The notes beneath the pieces were generated by a model. That model was not told where the DNA came from. It did not search any database and saw only the letters and a list, made by a program, of their open reading frames with translations. Shown piece by piece: positions 36,140 through 45,593 of a DNA stretch of 64,000 nt. The DNA is from Candidatus Thiodiazotropha sp. (lineage in GTDB: Bacteria > Pseudomonadota > Gammaproteobacteria > Chromatiales > Chromatiaceae), in the NCBI GenBank assembly GCA_023838465.1, contig JAIVEQ010000013.1:1-64000 (forward strand). Reading direction: 5' to 3'. Position numbers and translations under genes: made by a program. The first letter of the stretch is position 1; each line of letters begins with the position of its first letter.

Positions 36140-37057
36140 ATGTTAAAGGTCAGGGTACTGGGATCGGGTGCAGGTGGAGGGTTTCCCCAGTGGAATTGTA
36201 ATTGTGATAATTGTACCGGTGTGCGTACAGGCAGTCTCAATGCCAAATCGCGCACTCAGTCCTCGATAGCTATCAGCAGTGATGGTGAGGAATGGCTGTT
36301 GGTGAATGCCTCTCCTGACATCAGACAACAAATCATAGATTTTCCGGCACTGCAACCTGCACGAAGCAAACGCGATACAGGCATCAGGGCCGTGCTCCTG
36401 ATAGACAGTCAAATTGATCACTCCACAGGTCTTATTCTGTTACGGGAAAACAGTCGCCCTCTCGAAGTTTACTGCACACGCATGGTGCATCAGGATTTAA
36501 CCACAGGCTTCCCGGTACTGAATATGCTTGAACACTATTGTGGTGTGGTCTGGAACGAGATACCGATTAACGGAACGAGTTTCGAGATCGTGGGCATCGA
36601 TGGATTGGTTTTTACTGCATTGGCACTAACCAGCAAGGCCCCTCCTTATTCTCCTCATAGAGAGGACCCCCATCCCGGTGACAACATCGGGATACATGTC
36701 CAGGATAAAACAACGGGACGAAGTATGTTTTACGCACCGGGGCTGGCTTGCATTGAACCACACCTGGAACCGGCAATGCACGCTTCCGATCTGCTGCTTG
36801 TAGATGGTACCTGCTGGACGGATGATGAAATGGAGCGTCGTGGTGTGGGGACTAGGCGGTCACTCACCATGGGACATCTGCCTCAGTCAGGCACAGGTGG
36901 AATGATCGAGGCATTGAAACCCTTTCAACGACAGCGCAAGGTTCTGATACACATCAACAATACCAATCCCATGTTGGTGGAGGATTCACCCGAACGAGCC
37001 GAATTGAGTGGGGTGGGGATAGAGGTCTCACATGATGGTATGGCAATTGAGGTCTGA
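36140..37057 (+). CDS. pqqB: PQQ biosynthesis protein PqqB
   Basis: This 305-residue metallo-beta-lactamase-fold protein opens [28 protein letters not shown], with the WNCNCxNC metal cluster typical of PqqB, and continues with [25 protein letters not shown] and [16 protein letters not shown]. It acts in the oxidative steps between the cross-linked PqqA peptide and the PqqC substrate. It lies 55 bases after the cytochrome gene and 25 before pqqC. Confidence 0.95.
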   Translation: MLKVRVLGSGAGGGFPQWNCNCDNCTGVRTGSLNAKSRTQSSIAISSDGEEWLLVNASPDIRQQIIDFPALQPARSKRDTGIRAVLLIDSQIDHSTGLILLRENSRPLEVYCTRMVHQDLTTGFPVLNMLEHYCGVVWNEIPINGTSFEIVGIDGLVFTALALTSKAPPYSPHREDPHPGDNIGIHVQDKTTGRSMFYAPGLACIEPHLEPAMHASDLLLVDGTCWTDDEMERRGVGTRRSLTMGHLPQSGTGGMIEALKPFQRQRKVLIHINNTNPMLVEDSPERAELSGVGIEVSHDGMAIEV

Positions 37058-37082
37058 TATTTAATGGTTAGAGGAGGTCGAT

Positions 37083-37811
37083 TTGGAAACCCAATCGTGG
37101 AGCCAGGAAGAGTTTGAGTCAGCACTAAGAGCACGCAGCTCCCGCTACCATATCCATCATCCCTACCACCGGATGATGGCAAATGGAGCGTTGAATCCTG
37201 AACAGATACAAGGCTGGGTTGCCAATCGATTCTACTACCAGATCAACATACCCCGTAAAGATGCTGCGCTGATGGCCAATTGCCCCGATCCAGCCACACG
37301 ACGGATCTGGTTACAGAGAATTCTCGATCATGATGGCTACGAGGGAGAAGAGGGTGGCATAGAGGCGTGGGTTAGGCTGGGTATAGCTTGCGGTCTTACC
37401 AGGGAAGAAATCTGGTCACAGGAACATGTTCTTCCCGGTGTACGCTTTGCGGTAAATGCCTATCTTGAATTTGTTCGCAATGCTGAATGGCATGAAGGCA
37501 TCTGTTCATCACTGACGGAACTGTTCGCCCCCAAGATACACCGTCAGCGACTGGAAAACTGGCCACGGGATTATCCATGGATAGAATCATCAGGACTCGA
37601 CTATTTTCGTAAACGAGTCAGTCAGGCAAGTCGTGATGTTGAGCATGGCTTGGCAGTAACCCTAGCGTGGTTCAACACACCTGAGCGCCAACAGCGGGCA
37701 CTGGAGATTCTACAACTCAAGCTGGACATTCTCTGGTCTATGCTAGATGCGATGTACATGGCTTATGTCTTAGAGATGCCTCCCTATTTCAACCAGGAGG
37801 ATGTTTCGTGA
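37083..37811 (+). CDS. pqqC: PQQ synthase PqqC
   Basis: This 242-residue protein starts at TTG 37083, six bases after a strong AGGAGGT. The segments [41 protein letters not shown] and [21 protein letters not shown] are classic PqqC. It closes the last ring and performs the eight-electron oxidation giving PQQ, without a metal. Normal length. It overlaps pqqD by 4 bases. Confidence 0.96.
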   Translation: METQSWSQEEFESALRARSSRYHIHHPYHRMMANGALNPEQIQGWVANRFYYQINIPRKDAALMANCPDPATRRIWLQRILDHDGYEGEEGGIEAWVRLGIACGLTREEIWSQEHVLPGVRFAVNAYLEFVRNAEWHEGICSSLTELFAPKIHRQRLENWPRDYPWIESSGLDYFRKRVSQASRDVEHGLAVTLAWFNTPERQQRALEILQLKLDILWSMLDAMYMAYVLEMPPYFNQEDVS

Positions 37812-38083
37812 GTGGAATAAATCTAAACGAATGCTACGGCATTGCAATGGGGCATCGGTTGCAATTTGAAGAGGCGCAACAGGCGTGGGTTGTCCTCTAT
37901 CCGGAAGGAATGGTACAGCTTAATCAAAGCGCAGCTGAAATCCTCAATCGCTGTGACGGTGAAACATCGCTAGAACAAGTCATCAGAGACTTGGAACAGG
38001 TTTATGGTGAAACTGGTTTGACAAGTGATGTTGTAGAACTTGTCACCGCCGCCTTGGACCAAGGTTGGCTACGGCGCCTGTGA
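37808..38083 (+). CDS. pqqD: PQQ peptide chaperone PqqD
   Basis: This 91-residue RiPP-recognition-element protein contains [40 protein letters not shown], the standard PqqD core. It binds PqqA and presents it to the radical-SAM enzyme PqqE. Translationally coupled to pqqC through a 4-base overlap. Separate from pqqE here (in some bacteria the two are fused). Confidence 0.95.
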   Translation: MSGINLNECYGIAMGHRLQFEEAQQAWVVLYPEGMVQLNQSAAEILNRCDGETSLEQVIRDLEQVYGETGLTSDVVELVTAALDQGWLRRL

Positions 38084-38252
38084 AATATTAGTACGCTTTG
38101 TGTTCATAATCTGCACATCTGTTTCAACAGATGGCTCGTAGAAACGTTAAAAACGGCTATTGGCTGGATAAAATTATCCAATTTATTGCTTTGCACATAG
38201 CAAAACATCGTTATGATCCCCTTAAACCCAGTGCTGGCGGCAAAAGGCCTTT

Positions 38253-38268
38253 TGGCATGTTACTTGTA
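38253..38268 (+). promoter_or_regulatory. Possible sigma-54 promoter before pqqA (imperfect)
   Basis: TGGCATGTTACTTGTA has a good -24 element and correct spacing but GT instead of GC at -12. It lies 84 bases upstream of pqqA. A TGTTTC half-site at 38120-38125 is at a suitable upstream distance. The GC-to-GT change normally weakens such promoters, so this is tentative. Confidence 0.35.
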
Positions 38269-38351
38269 TCAGTGATTCCTAGTGTTACCTCTTATTTTTA
38301 AAACGAGGCAACCAATCCACAAATCAGACAAGAGAATGGGAGAGAGCGACA

Positions 38352-38429
38352 ATGAATAAGTGGTCTAAACCAACCTTTCAAAATCTGCGCTATGGTTTTG
38401 AGATTAATCTCTATGTAAAAGTCCGTTAA
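38352..38429 (+). CDS. pqqA: PQQ precursor peptide PqqA
   Basis: This 25-codon gene begins ATG AAT AAG TGG and follows GGGAGAG. The peptide contains F-E-I-N-L-Y, the Glu17-xxx-Tyr21 pair that PqqE cross-links and that becomes the PQQ skeleton. The N-terminal MNKWSKP and final YVKVR fit known PqqA peptides. It lies between pqqD and pqqE, with a terminator hairpin between it and pqqE. This allows much more pqqA message than pqqE message. Confidence 0.95.
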   Translation: MNKWSKPTFQNLRYGFEINLYVKVR

Positions 38430-38452
38430 CTCCGGTCTTGGGTAGAAGATGA

Positions 38453-38485
38453 GGGCGGGGGAGCATAGCTCTTCCGCCCTTTTTT
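38453..38485 (+). terminator. Terminator/attenuator between pqqA and pqqE
   Basis: A 12-bp stem (38453-38464 with 38468-38479; ten Watson-Crick and two G-T pairs) with an ATA loop is followed by TTTTTT, then A and another T run. It is a strong rho-independent signal placed 23 bases after the pqqA stop and 22 before the pqqE start, so partial read-through would set the pqqA:pqqE ratio. Confidence 0.85.
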
Positions 38486-38507
38486 ATTTTTTACTTCCAG
38501 GTGAGCC

Positions 38508-39620
38508 ATGACAGATCAAGTACAAGAACCAATCAGACCCCTCTGGCTTTTGGCGGAAGTTACATACAGTTGTCCACTGCAGTGTCCCTACTGTTCCAAT
38601 CCCCTGAAGTTGGGTGACCGAAAAGAGGAGCTTGAGACAGATGAGTGGCTTCGAGTACTCGCAGAAGCACGAAAGCTGGGTGCCGCACAGCTTGGCCTGT
38701 CGGGGGGCGAACCTTTGCTGCGCAAGGATCTTGAAATCATCATAAAAGAGGCTAGACGACTGGGCTACTATACCAATCTGCTGACATCAGGCATAGGTAT
38801 GAACGAAGCACGAATAGCCAGCCTTAAAGCAGCCGGTCTTGACCATATTCAGGTCAGTTTCCAGGCAGATGATCCGGACCTCAACAACAAGCTGGCGGGC
38901 AGTGATAGTTTTACCCAGAAAAGTCAGGTCGCAAAGTTGGTGAAGTCCTACGGTTATCCGATGGTGCTCAATATCGTCATGCACCGACATAACCTGGATC
39001 GCATCAGTGAAATTCTCGACATGGCCCTCGATCTCGGTGCGGATTACGTAGAACTGGCCAATGCACAATATTATGGATGGGCGCTGGTAAACCGTGACTT
39101 TCTGCTTCCAACCAGAGAACAGCTAAAGAAAGCAGAAGCCATCGCACACCAATACCAGTCACGCTACAACGATCGCATGAAGATCTATTTTGTAGTACCC
39201 GACTACTTCGAAGGCCGCCCAAAGCCCTGTATGAATGGCTGGGGACGTGTATTTCTCAGCGTCTCACCGAATGGTACAGCACTACCCTGTCATGCTGCGG
39301 CAGATCTGCCTGGTCTTCAGTTGCCTAACGTGCGTGAGCACAGTATCGATTGGATATGGAAAGAGTCGCAAGGCTTTAATCGTTTCCGTGGCGAGATGTG
39401 GATGCAGGAACCCTGTAGCAGTTGTGACGAACGAAGTACCTGCTTTGGCGGTTGTCGCTGTCAGGCCTATCTCCTGACTGGCGACACTGAGGCAACAGAC
39501 CCGGCATGCAGTCTGTCGCCTCAGCATCATGTTATACAAGATGCAATACAACATTCAGTTAACCTAAAAGTCATTCCACAACCCGTGATGCGGAACAAGC
39601 GGAATGCCAGGAATTACTGA
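38508..39620 (+). CDS. pqqE: PqqA peptide cyclase PqqE (radical SAM)
   Basis: This 370-residue enzyme has the radical-SAM cluster motif Cys22-xxx-Cys26-xx-Cys29 in TYSCPLQCPYCSNP, then LGLSGGEPLLRKDL and HIQVSFQADDPDLN. The C-terminal SPASM region with auxiliary-cluster cysteines reads PCSSCDERSTCFGGCRCQAYLLTG. It forms the C-C bond between Glu and Tyr of PqqA. Expression passes the hairpin after pqqA. Converges on creD. Confidence 0.96.
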   Translation: MTDQVQEPIRPLWLLAEVTYSCPLQCPYCSNPLKLGDRKEELETDEWLRVLAEARKLGAAQLGLSGGEPLLRKDLEIIIKEARRLGYYTNLLTSGIGMNEARIASLKAAGLDHIQVSFQADDPDLNNKLAGSDSFTQKSQVAKLVKSYGYPMVLNIVMHRHNLDRISEILDMALDLGADYVELANAQYYGWALVNRDFLLPTREQLKKAEAIAHQYQSRYNDRMKIYFVVPDYFEGRPKPCMNGWGRVFLSVSPNGTALPCHAAADLPGLQLPNVREHSIDWIWKESQGFNRFRGEMWMQEPCSSCDERSTCFGGCRCQAYLLTGDTEATDPACSLSPQHHVIQDAIQHSVNLKVIPQPVMRNKRNARNY

Positions 39621-39646
39621 ATAGACCCGTCATTCTCTTGCAATGC

Positions 39647-40984
39647 TCATAGGTGATGATTTGTGGAGAACTTATACCAGTCAATACCACGAGTAACATA
39701 CATGACGCTGCCAAGCAGACCGAAAAGCAGTAGAGAACCAACAAGTAAGGCATAACCCTCTAACTGCAGGATGATGTAGCAGGTAAAATACAACATCGAA
39801 AGGACAGTACCTGTCAGAATTGCCAACTTTCCGGATATCATTGAACGGGTATAGAGACTGATCATTCCGATACATGCTGTAGAGGCAATTAGATAGGAAA
39901 AGCCGAATCCTATGTGCTCGGCAAGGGACAGCAACAGAAGAAAAAATATCGCCAGCGCCATTCCAACCAGTGAGTATTGAATCGGATGTAGTCGCTCTCC
40001 CTTCATTACTTCAATCAGGTAGAAGAGTGTAAAAGTCACTAGAATAAACAGTACGCCATATTTGGTTGCTCGATCACCTAGTGTATAAATATCGACTGGT
40101 TGAAAGAGTTGAACGCCCATAGAGCGCAATTTATTGACGCTATCAAATACAGCATCATTTTTAATGACCTCCGGTATCAGTGAATTACCTGAAGCAAGTG
40201 ATGAAATATTCCAACTCGATTGGAAACCTGAATCATCTATCACTCGCTTATCTGGAAGAAATTCACCCTGAAAACTAGGATGTTTCCAGTTCGATTTCAT
40301 TTCGATTGTACTGTCAAATCCTGCAGCTCTGACAAACATCTCATTGATGCCACGCAGCATGAATTCCCCTGAAAAACGGATGTTCTTATTTCCTTTTTCG
40401 ATTTTTTTTGAGTCAATCAATGCGTGAAAACCCTGGGCATCATTCCGGTAGGTAACACCAGGCATTCCCTTCAGAGTATCCTCATCCCACTTTAGTTTTG
40501 GTGAACCTGCAAACCCACGTGCATCCGAGACACCTGTCTCTACCACAACCCTGTCGATTACAGGCTCACTCTCTCCTTCGAGTACCTTATCCAACTGCTT
40601 CAAGTCAAAGTTACCTTCCAACTTGATAGACGCAGTATAGACAGGAACATCATAGATACCCCGGTGTCTGAAAGAGACATCCAGATCGGCAAAAACCAGG
40701 CTTTTCGTTGGCCGGATCATGGCGCGTTTCTTGACTCTTTTTGATGTCTCAACCGTTTTCTCTACTCGTTGATCCCAGCGTCTTTGCCTCTCAGTGATCC
40801 GGTAATCAACAATAATGAATGGGCCATTCACTATTTGAGCACCTGTCCATGAGGAGGCAATATCCTGCACTGCGTGGTCACGATAGGCTGCTCTTTCCTG
40901 CACTACACCTTCAACCATTGCAAGAGGTACCAGTAATAAAATCAGCATTGCCATTAATATCAACGGCTTTATCAATGGTTTCAC
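39647..40984 (-). CDS. creD: CreD-family inner-membrane protein
   Basis: This 445-residue protein has an N-terminal helix (about 7-24), a large periplasmic domain (FIIVDYRITERQRRW onward) and a C-terminal block of about five helices from residue 300 (ATKYGVLFILVTFTLFYLIEVMKGERLHPIQYSLVGMALAIFFLLLLSLAEHIGF is the signature region). CreD belongs to the envelope-stress regulon of CreBC. It is the last gene of the cre unit, 3 bases after a small HTH/coiled-coil gene. Confidence 0.9.
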   Translation of the reverse strand: MKPLIKPLILMAMLILLLVPLAMVEGVVQERAAYRDHAVQDIASSWTGAQIVNGPFIIVDYRITERQRRWDQRVEKTVETSKRVKKRAMIRPTKSLVFADLDVSFRHRGIYDVPVYTASIKLEGNFDLKQLDKVLEGESEPVIDRVVVETGVSDARGFAGSPKLKWDEDTLKGMPGVTYRNDAQGFHALIDSKKIEKGNKNIRFSGEFMLRGINEMFVRAAGFDSTIEMKSNWKHPSFQGEFLPDKRVIDDSGFQSSWNISSLASGNSLIPEVIKNDAVFDSVNKLRSMGVQLFQPVDIYTLGDRATKYGVLFILVTFTLFYLIEVMKGERLHPIQYSLVGMALAIFFLLLLSLAEHIGFGFSYLIASTACIGMISLYTRSMISGKLAILTGTVLSMLYFTCYIILQLEGYALLVGSLLLFGLLGSVMYVTRGIDWYKFSTNHHL

Positions 40985-40987
40985 TGG

Positions 40988-41299
40988 TTACCTCCCTGTA
41001 ATGTTTTTTTCATCAAGATCTATGACTGAAACAAGCGCTTTGCGTAAACGTTTACACTCCCTTTGTAATGCCTGATTCTCCTGCCGCAGTGATTCGATAA
41101 TCTCATTACTATTAGATTGTTGTTCCACTGGTACCCCGACGGAAAGCCATTGACGTAACAGCGATTGACGTAATCCAAGCCGATCGGCCACAGCAGTAAT
41201 GGTTTCACTGCCTTCTCTTACCTGGCTGATGGCTTCATTGATAAAGTCATGAATGGTGGGGCGTGATTGACGCCTATACTGAAAAGCAGTATCTCGCAT
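40988..41299 (-). CDS. Small HTH plus coiled-coil protein in the cre operon
   Basis: This 103-residue protein has a likely helix-turn-helix (ITAVADRLGLRQSLLRQWL, about 36-54) and then a leucine-zipper-like helix (EIIESLRQENQALQRECKRLRKALVSVIDL, about 66-95). The layout resembles IS3 OrfA transposase subunits, but no OrfB, terminal repeats or other mobile sequence is near. Its placement 3 bases before creD and 54 after creC fits a resident gene. It may bind DNA or be a domesticated transposase subunit. Confidence 0.65.
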   Translation of the reverse strand: MRDTAFQYRRQSRPTIHDFINEAISQVREGSETITAVADRLGLRQSLLRQWLSVGVPVEQQSNSNEIIESLRQENQALQRECKRLRKALVSVIDLDEKNITGR

Positions 41300-41353
41300 G
41301 ATTATTCTCTCGTTGTTTTAACATCAAGAGAAATTTAACCTATCAAAATGGAG

Positions 41354-42841
41354 TTACTGTGAAGAGTCTGTGTGGTTTCTATGAAGAATGTGACAGGGCC
41401 AAATTAGTGTGGCAATCGTACCACCACCTACCTGATTACTAAGCTTTACCCGGCCTTGGTGGAGATGTAATACTTCACGAACAAAACTGAGTCCAAGGCC
41501 TGAGCTCCGCTTTTGATCATGAGGACGTGGCAGGGAGTAAAAACGTTGGTAGAGTTTATCCATTGCATAGTCAGGTATACCTGGGCCTTGATCTTGGATT
41601 TGAAAGGTACATTCGTCGCCATTTGAGTTGGCATCGACAGTAATCTCGCCTCCTGCCGGTGAAAAATCGATAGCATTGTCAAATAGATTCGTTATCGCCT
41701 GACGGATCAATAAACGTTCACCAAAAAAGCTAGGCTTATCTGAATCTTGCCGTATGATGTCAATGTTCTTCTCATTCAGAGCGTGCTCGCGTTCTTTCAC
41801 TATCTCATCGACAAGGGCTGATAGATTAAATGACTCTACCTTCTCCAGATGTCGGCGTTGCTCGAGGGCTGCAAGCTCAAGCAAGCGTGCTACAAGTTGT
41901 GTCATACGTTCCGCTGAGTCACCGATTGACGAGGTGAATTGCCTGCGCTTTTGCACTGCCATGGTATCGTTATCGAGTAACTCAACAGCAGCCTGAATAC
42001 TGGTTAAAGGACTTTTGAGCTCGTGGGCCATAGTATGGATATACTCTTCTACGTAGCGTTTACCCTCAAGCTCTTCCTGCATACGCTCCATTGCACGACT
42101 GAGCTTATCGAACTCATGCTCTTGCAACTTGGGTGCAGAGACCTTCTGTCCAACAGCCAGCTCATCAGCATATGAGACCAGTTTACGAATTGAGCGGGAA
42201 AGCCACCAGACAACAGCAGCACCAAACAGTAATGATATAATCAGTACAACAATCGCGTAGGTCTGCAGTTGATTGCTTGCGGATATAATAAACGGATCTA
42301 GGTGGCGTACCTCTTTTGAAACGGTCAGTACACCAATAATTTCACTACCTTCATAGATTGCCGCGGCAACATACATCACCCTGTCTTCCGGGGTAGAGAC
42401 CTTGGTTGTAATATCGACCGCGCTGGAACGTGCACCATATTGGCCTAGCAATGTCAGCCAGACATCACGCCAATTTGAGAAATCCTCTCCTTGATGTTGG
42501 CCAGTTGAGTCAAAAAGAACAATCCCTTGTGAATCAGTAACATACACTTGCATGTCTGGACTGGGCTTGAACACAGAGTAGATACGAGCATCGAGACGAC
42601 GGTTGAGATAGGCTGGAATCAAATCGGCCAGCATATTTATATCAATTACGCCATTAGCGGACTGCTGTGTAACTTGCTCAGCCAATAGATTGGCGGTGTC
42701 GACCATCACATCTTCAGCTGCCTGTCTGACGCTGGCATCCAGGGTATCGAACGCTTTGTGCAGCATAAACCAGAACAGTCCACCAATCAGAATAAAATAG
42801 AGCAGTGCGATTCGGAAACTAAAACCGGGACGAAACTTCAT
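41354..42841 (-). CDS. creC: Sensor histidine kinase CreC
   Basis: This 495-residue kinase has two membrane helices (about 10-28 and 195-213) around a Cache-like periplasmic sensor, a HAMP linker, phospho-acceptor His in TMAHELKSPLTSIQAAVELL and ATPase motifs NLFDNAIDFSP, QDQGPGIPD and SSGLGLSFVREVLHLHQG. The gene order with creB and creD identifies CreC. It overlaps creB by 4 bases. Confidence 0.9.
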   Translation of the reverse strand: MKFRPGFSFRIALLYFILIGGLFWFMLHKAFDTLDASVRQAAEDVMVDTANLLAEQVTQQSANGVIDINMLADLIPAYLNRRLDARIYSVFKPSPDMQVYVTDSQGIVLFDSTGQHQGEDFSNWRDVWLTLLGQYGARSSAVDITTKVSTPEDRVMYVAAAIYEGSEIIGVLTVSKEVRHLDPFIISASNQLQTYAIVVLIISLLFGAAVVWWLSRSIRKLVSYADELAVGQKVSAPKLQEHEFDKLSRAMERMQEELEGKRYVEEYIHTMAHELKSPLTSIQAAVELLDNDTMAVQKRRQFTSSIGDSAERMTQLVARLLELAALEQRRHLEKVESFNLSALVDEIVKEREHALNEKNIDIIRQDSDKPSFFGERLLIRQAITNLFDNAIDFSPAGGEITVDANSNGDECTFQIQDQGPGIPDYAMDKLYQRFYSLPRPHDQKRSSGLGLSFVREVLHLHQGRVKLSNQVGGGTIATLIWPCHILHRNHTDSSQ

Positions 42842-43515
42842 GGGGCTATGCTGTATCCAAGGCCACGGTGGGTACAGACAGGTTCTGCATGCCGATCTAT
42901 GTCACGTAGTTTTGCCCGGATTGCCTTGATATGTGTATCAATGGTTCTTTCATCTGAAGGATGTGGATATTGCCAGATACTCTCCATCAATTGTGCACGT
43001 GAGAAAACCCTGCCAGGTTGTTCCAATAACGTGCGCAGTAGGATAAATTCCGCTTTGGTCAGTTGTAGTGGCTGTCCTAAAAAACGAACGACAGCTGCAT
43101 CAGTATCGACCTCGAACCGCTTCTTTGAATCATGGGTAGCTTGATCGGTTCGACTGACACGTTTCAGAATCACTTTAACGCGCGCTACCACTTCCCTGGG
43201 ACTGAATGGTTTGGTGACATAATCATCTGCACCGATCTCAAGCCCAACCACGCGATCAATTTCTGTACTTCTTGCCGTAAGAAAAATAACAGGCAGATCT
43301 GAAAATCTTCGAATTTCCTTGAGTAACTCAAAGCCATTCATGTCGGGAAGACCGATATCAAGAATAACAAGGTCGGTCTTTCCGATGGCGATAGTTTCCA
43401 ATGCTTGGTGTGCCGTCGTTACCCAATTGCTATTGAAACCATCGTTTTCGAGTGCATACAGCAGTGTATCGGCTATTGTGGCTTCATCTTCTACAATGAG
43501 GATCGTTCCATTCAT
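42838..43515 (-). CDS. creB: Response regulator CreB
   Basis: This 225-residue OmpR-family regulator has receiver residues in ILIVEDEATIADTLLYAL, phospho-acceptor Asp in LVILDIGLPDMNGFELL, Thr/Lys in FLTARSTEIDR and VTKPFSPREVV, and a C-terminal winged helix (PLQLTKAEFILLRTLLEQPGRVFSRAQL). It is the DNA-binding half of CreBC, activated by CreC. First gene of the leftward operon. Confidence 0.9.
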   Translation of the reverse strand: MNGTILIVEDEATIADTLLYALENDGFNSNWVTTAHQALETIAIGKTDLVILDIGLPDMNGFELLKEIRRFSDLPVIFLTARSTEIDRVVGLEIGADDYVTKPFSPREVVARVKVILKRVSRTDQATHDSKKRFEVDTDAAVVRFLGQPLQLTKAEFILLRTLLEQPGRVFSRAQLMESIWQYPHPSDERTIDTHIKAIRAKLRDIDRHAEPVCTHRGLGYSIAP

Positions 43516-43548
43516 AAGATCGATTTATTCTATTAGTGTTAACAGGCC

Positions 43549-44214
43549 CTAGGTTAGCGGTGCAATACAATCCGGGTTGTCATTGCCAGGATTACTGACT
43601 TTTCTGCTGACCGCATAGAGATCAGTTTCATCCTCCGGCCAGGGCTTGAGCATCTCCTTCAGTCCGGATCGATTTTGATTATCAGGATCAAGCCAGCTAT
43701 CAAAATACTCGGGGCTTAGAATGACCGGCATCCTATCATGTACTTGTTTCACAATGGCGTTCGCATCTGTCACCAGAATAGTACATGTATCGACCTGCTC
43801 TCCCTTATTGTTTCGCCAATGCTCGTATAATCCGGCGAAAGCAAACAGGGCATTGTGTTTTGGGTGAATACAGTAGGGCTGTTTGCCATCTTTTTGGGCT
43901 TTCCACTCAAAAAAACCGCTGGCCGGTATCAGGCAGCGACGCTGTTTGAAGGCTGCGCGAAAGGCCGGTTTGCTCTCTACCGTTTCAACACGGGCATTGA
44001 TTGTGCGATAGCCTATCTTTTCGTCTTTGGCCCAGAAAGGTATCAATCCCCATCGTAGATTTACCATTCTTCGGTTACGACCGGACACTAATATTGCTGC
44101 GATGTTTTGTGTGGGTGCAATGTTGTAGCGGGGGGGAAGCTGCATGACGGTTGCCAAATCAAAATAACTCATCAACTCATCTTGCTGCACATCGAGATAA
44201 AACCGACCACACAT
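43549..44214 (-). CDS. SOS response-associated peptidase (SRAP/YedK/HMCES family)
   Basis: I start at the second of two adjacent ATGs so that Cys becomes residue 2 (MCGRFY), because this Cys must be N-terminal after Met removal to cross-link abasic sites in single-stranded DNA. Other family motifs are RYNIAPTQNIAAI, RWGLIPFWAKD, NARVETVESKPAFR, CLIPASGFFEWK and HDRMPVIL. About 221 residues. It lies downstream of the MrfB-like gene on the same strand, extending a DNA-damage block. Confidence 0.92.
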   Translation of the reverse strand: MCGRFYLDVQQDELMSYFDLATVMQLPPRYNIAPTQNIAAILVSGRNRRMVNLRWGLIPFWAKDEKIGYRTINARVETVESKPAFRAAFKQRRCLIPASGFFEWKAQKDGKQPYCIHPKHNALFAFAGLYEHWRNNKGEQVDTCTILVTDANAIVKQVHDRMPVILSPEYFDSWLDPDNQNRSGLKEMLKPWPEDETDLYAVSRKVSNPGNDNPDCIAPLT

Positions 44215-44366
44215 CATTGATCCCCTATTATCATGTAGGATGTGGCCCTGCCACGCCAGTTTTTCATAGAAATGGTTGATACCCGGTTGAAACGATACAA
44301 TAGGATATCAGCTATTGATCCGCTTGATCAGATAAGGGATCAGTGCGGCAGGACCAGATTCTACAG

Positions 44367-45593
44367 TTATATCGAGATCGCATCGTCCACACAGGGTTGA
44401 ATCGCTTGTTGGTGCATTTTTTCGTTCAGTCTTTGCAAGCGGAGCGACTGTGCAGCTCCTTCAGGTAATTGCTCACAATAGTGCTTTGCTACGTGTAGAT
44501 CCTTATTGATATGTTCGTGGTATTTCGCGAGTCGCTCAACCGAGTCGCTACAGCCCCTCACGGCGAGCGCCTGCCAGATCTCAATAGCCTGTGACCAGTC
44601 ACCATGCCTTCTGGCTAGCTGTGCCTGCAGACGTTTGGCATCATCGGATAAGGATGCTGATGATCGTGCCAGCAACTGACGTGCACCCTGTTCATCTGTT
44701 TCGGATAGCCAACGGGCAATAGCGCAACAATCCGCCTGATAACGTTGTGGCTGTTCGATAGCTTGCGATAACCGGGTATGGGCTGCTGCTAAAGAGAGGA
44801 TGTCTTGTTGGTTATGTGTCACCACCTTGATTAGGTTTTTACCCTGTCCACGGCGAATATAGCTGAACCAGGCAGCTGGTGCTTCAGCACCAGGCAGGTC
44901 ATTGCGGCGTTTAAAACCGAGTAGGTTCTTTTCCAGTGTCGTCAGGCGGCAATCCGGCCATTGTCGGCGAAACAGACGCCGGGTTGGATGGAGGAGGTCG
45001 ACATGGGGCAGCTGTTCAAGGGGATGTGAGAGTGAATGCATGCGATAACGGGTCACTAATAGTGGCAGGTCATAGCTCTTGCCATTGTAGCTGACCAGCC
45101 TGTCATCGCCCGTGAGGCTTTGGGCAAAGACAGTGAGCATGAATGTCTCAGCTGCAAAGCGGGTGATCAGAAACTGGGTCAGTAGAATGGCGGTCTCATC
45201 CAGAACAGCCATCCCAACCAGGAAGGCTAGGGTACCGCTGCCACCTGAAAGCCCGGTTGTCTCTGTGTCGATGTAGACGTGTCGTTGACTTTGTACGGCT
45301 GTCTCCCCTGGAAGATGTGGCTGTTTCTGTAAACCGGCCAACTCAATCTTACCAAGCTTTCTACTCAGTGGAATGCGTTTTTGGATCTGGATTACCCCCT
45401 CAGCAATCAGCTTGCCGTGAACCTTGTCTGCAAGCGTTGCATCCGACATGGAACAGCATGGAGTGATGCGCTGCCGGTGTAATCGTGTTGTTTTGATCTT
45501 TGTCAGCCGGTTACGCAGGTTTGATGGTGTAGGGGAGGTGAGTTCACTCCCCGCCTGTGTCTGTAAGCGAGCCAGTCGTGATTTAAGATTCAT
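44367..45593 (-). CDS. MrfB/YprB-like 3'-5' exonuclease with TPR-like tail
   Basis: This 408-residue protein has a DEDD-type nuclease domain (about 85-265): acidic residues in VYIDTETTGLSGGSGTLAF, the middle motif RLVSYNGKSYDLPLLVTRYRMH, PHVDLLHPTRRL and VVTHNQQDILSLAAAH. Helical repeats follow (about 280-400). In Bacillus subtilis MrfA and MrfB act together in repair of mitomycin C damage, and this gene overlaps the MrfA-like gene by 11 bases. Confidence 0.88.
   Translation of the reverse strand: MNLKSRLARLQTQAGSELTSPTPSNLRNRLTKIKTTRLHRQRITPCCSMSDATLADKVHGKLIAEGVIQIQKRIPLSRKLGKIELAGLQKQPHLPGETAVQSQRHVYIDTETTGLSGGSGTLAFLVGMAVLDETAILLTQFLITRFAAETFMLTVFAQSLTGDDRLVSYNGKSYDLPLLVTRYRMHSLSHPLEQLPHVDLLHPTRRLFRRQWPDCRLTTLEKNLLGFKRRNDLPGAEAPAAWFSYIRRGQGKNLIKVVTHNQQDILSLAAAHTRLSQAIEQPQRYQADCCAIARWLSETDEQGARQLLARSSASLSDDAKRLQAQLARRHGDWSQAIEIWQALAVRGCSDSVERLAKYHEHINKDLHVAKHYCEQLPEGAAQSLRLQRLNEKMHQQAIQPCVDDAISI

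Noticed and set aside
40988..41299. Insertion sequence in the cre locus
   Set aside because: Only an OrfA-like reading frame is present; no OrfB, terminal inverted repeats or target duplication was found.
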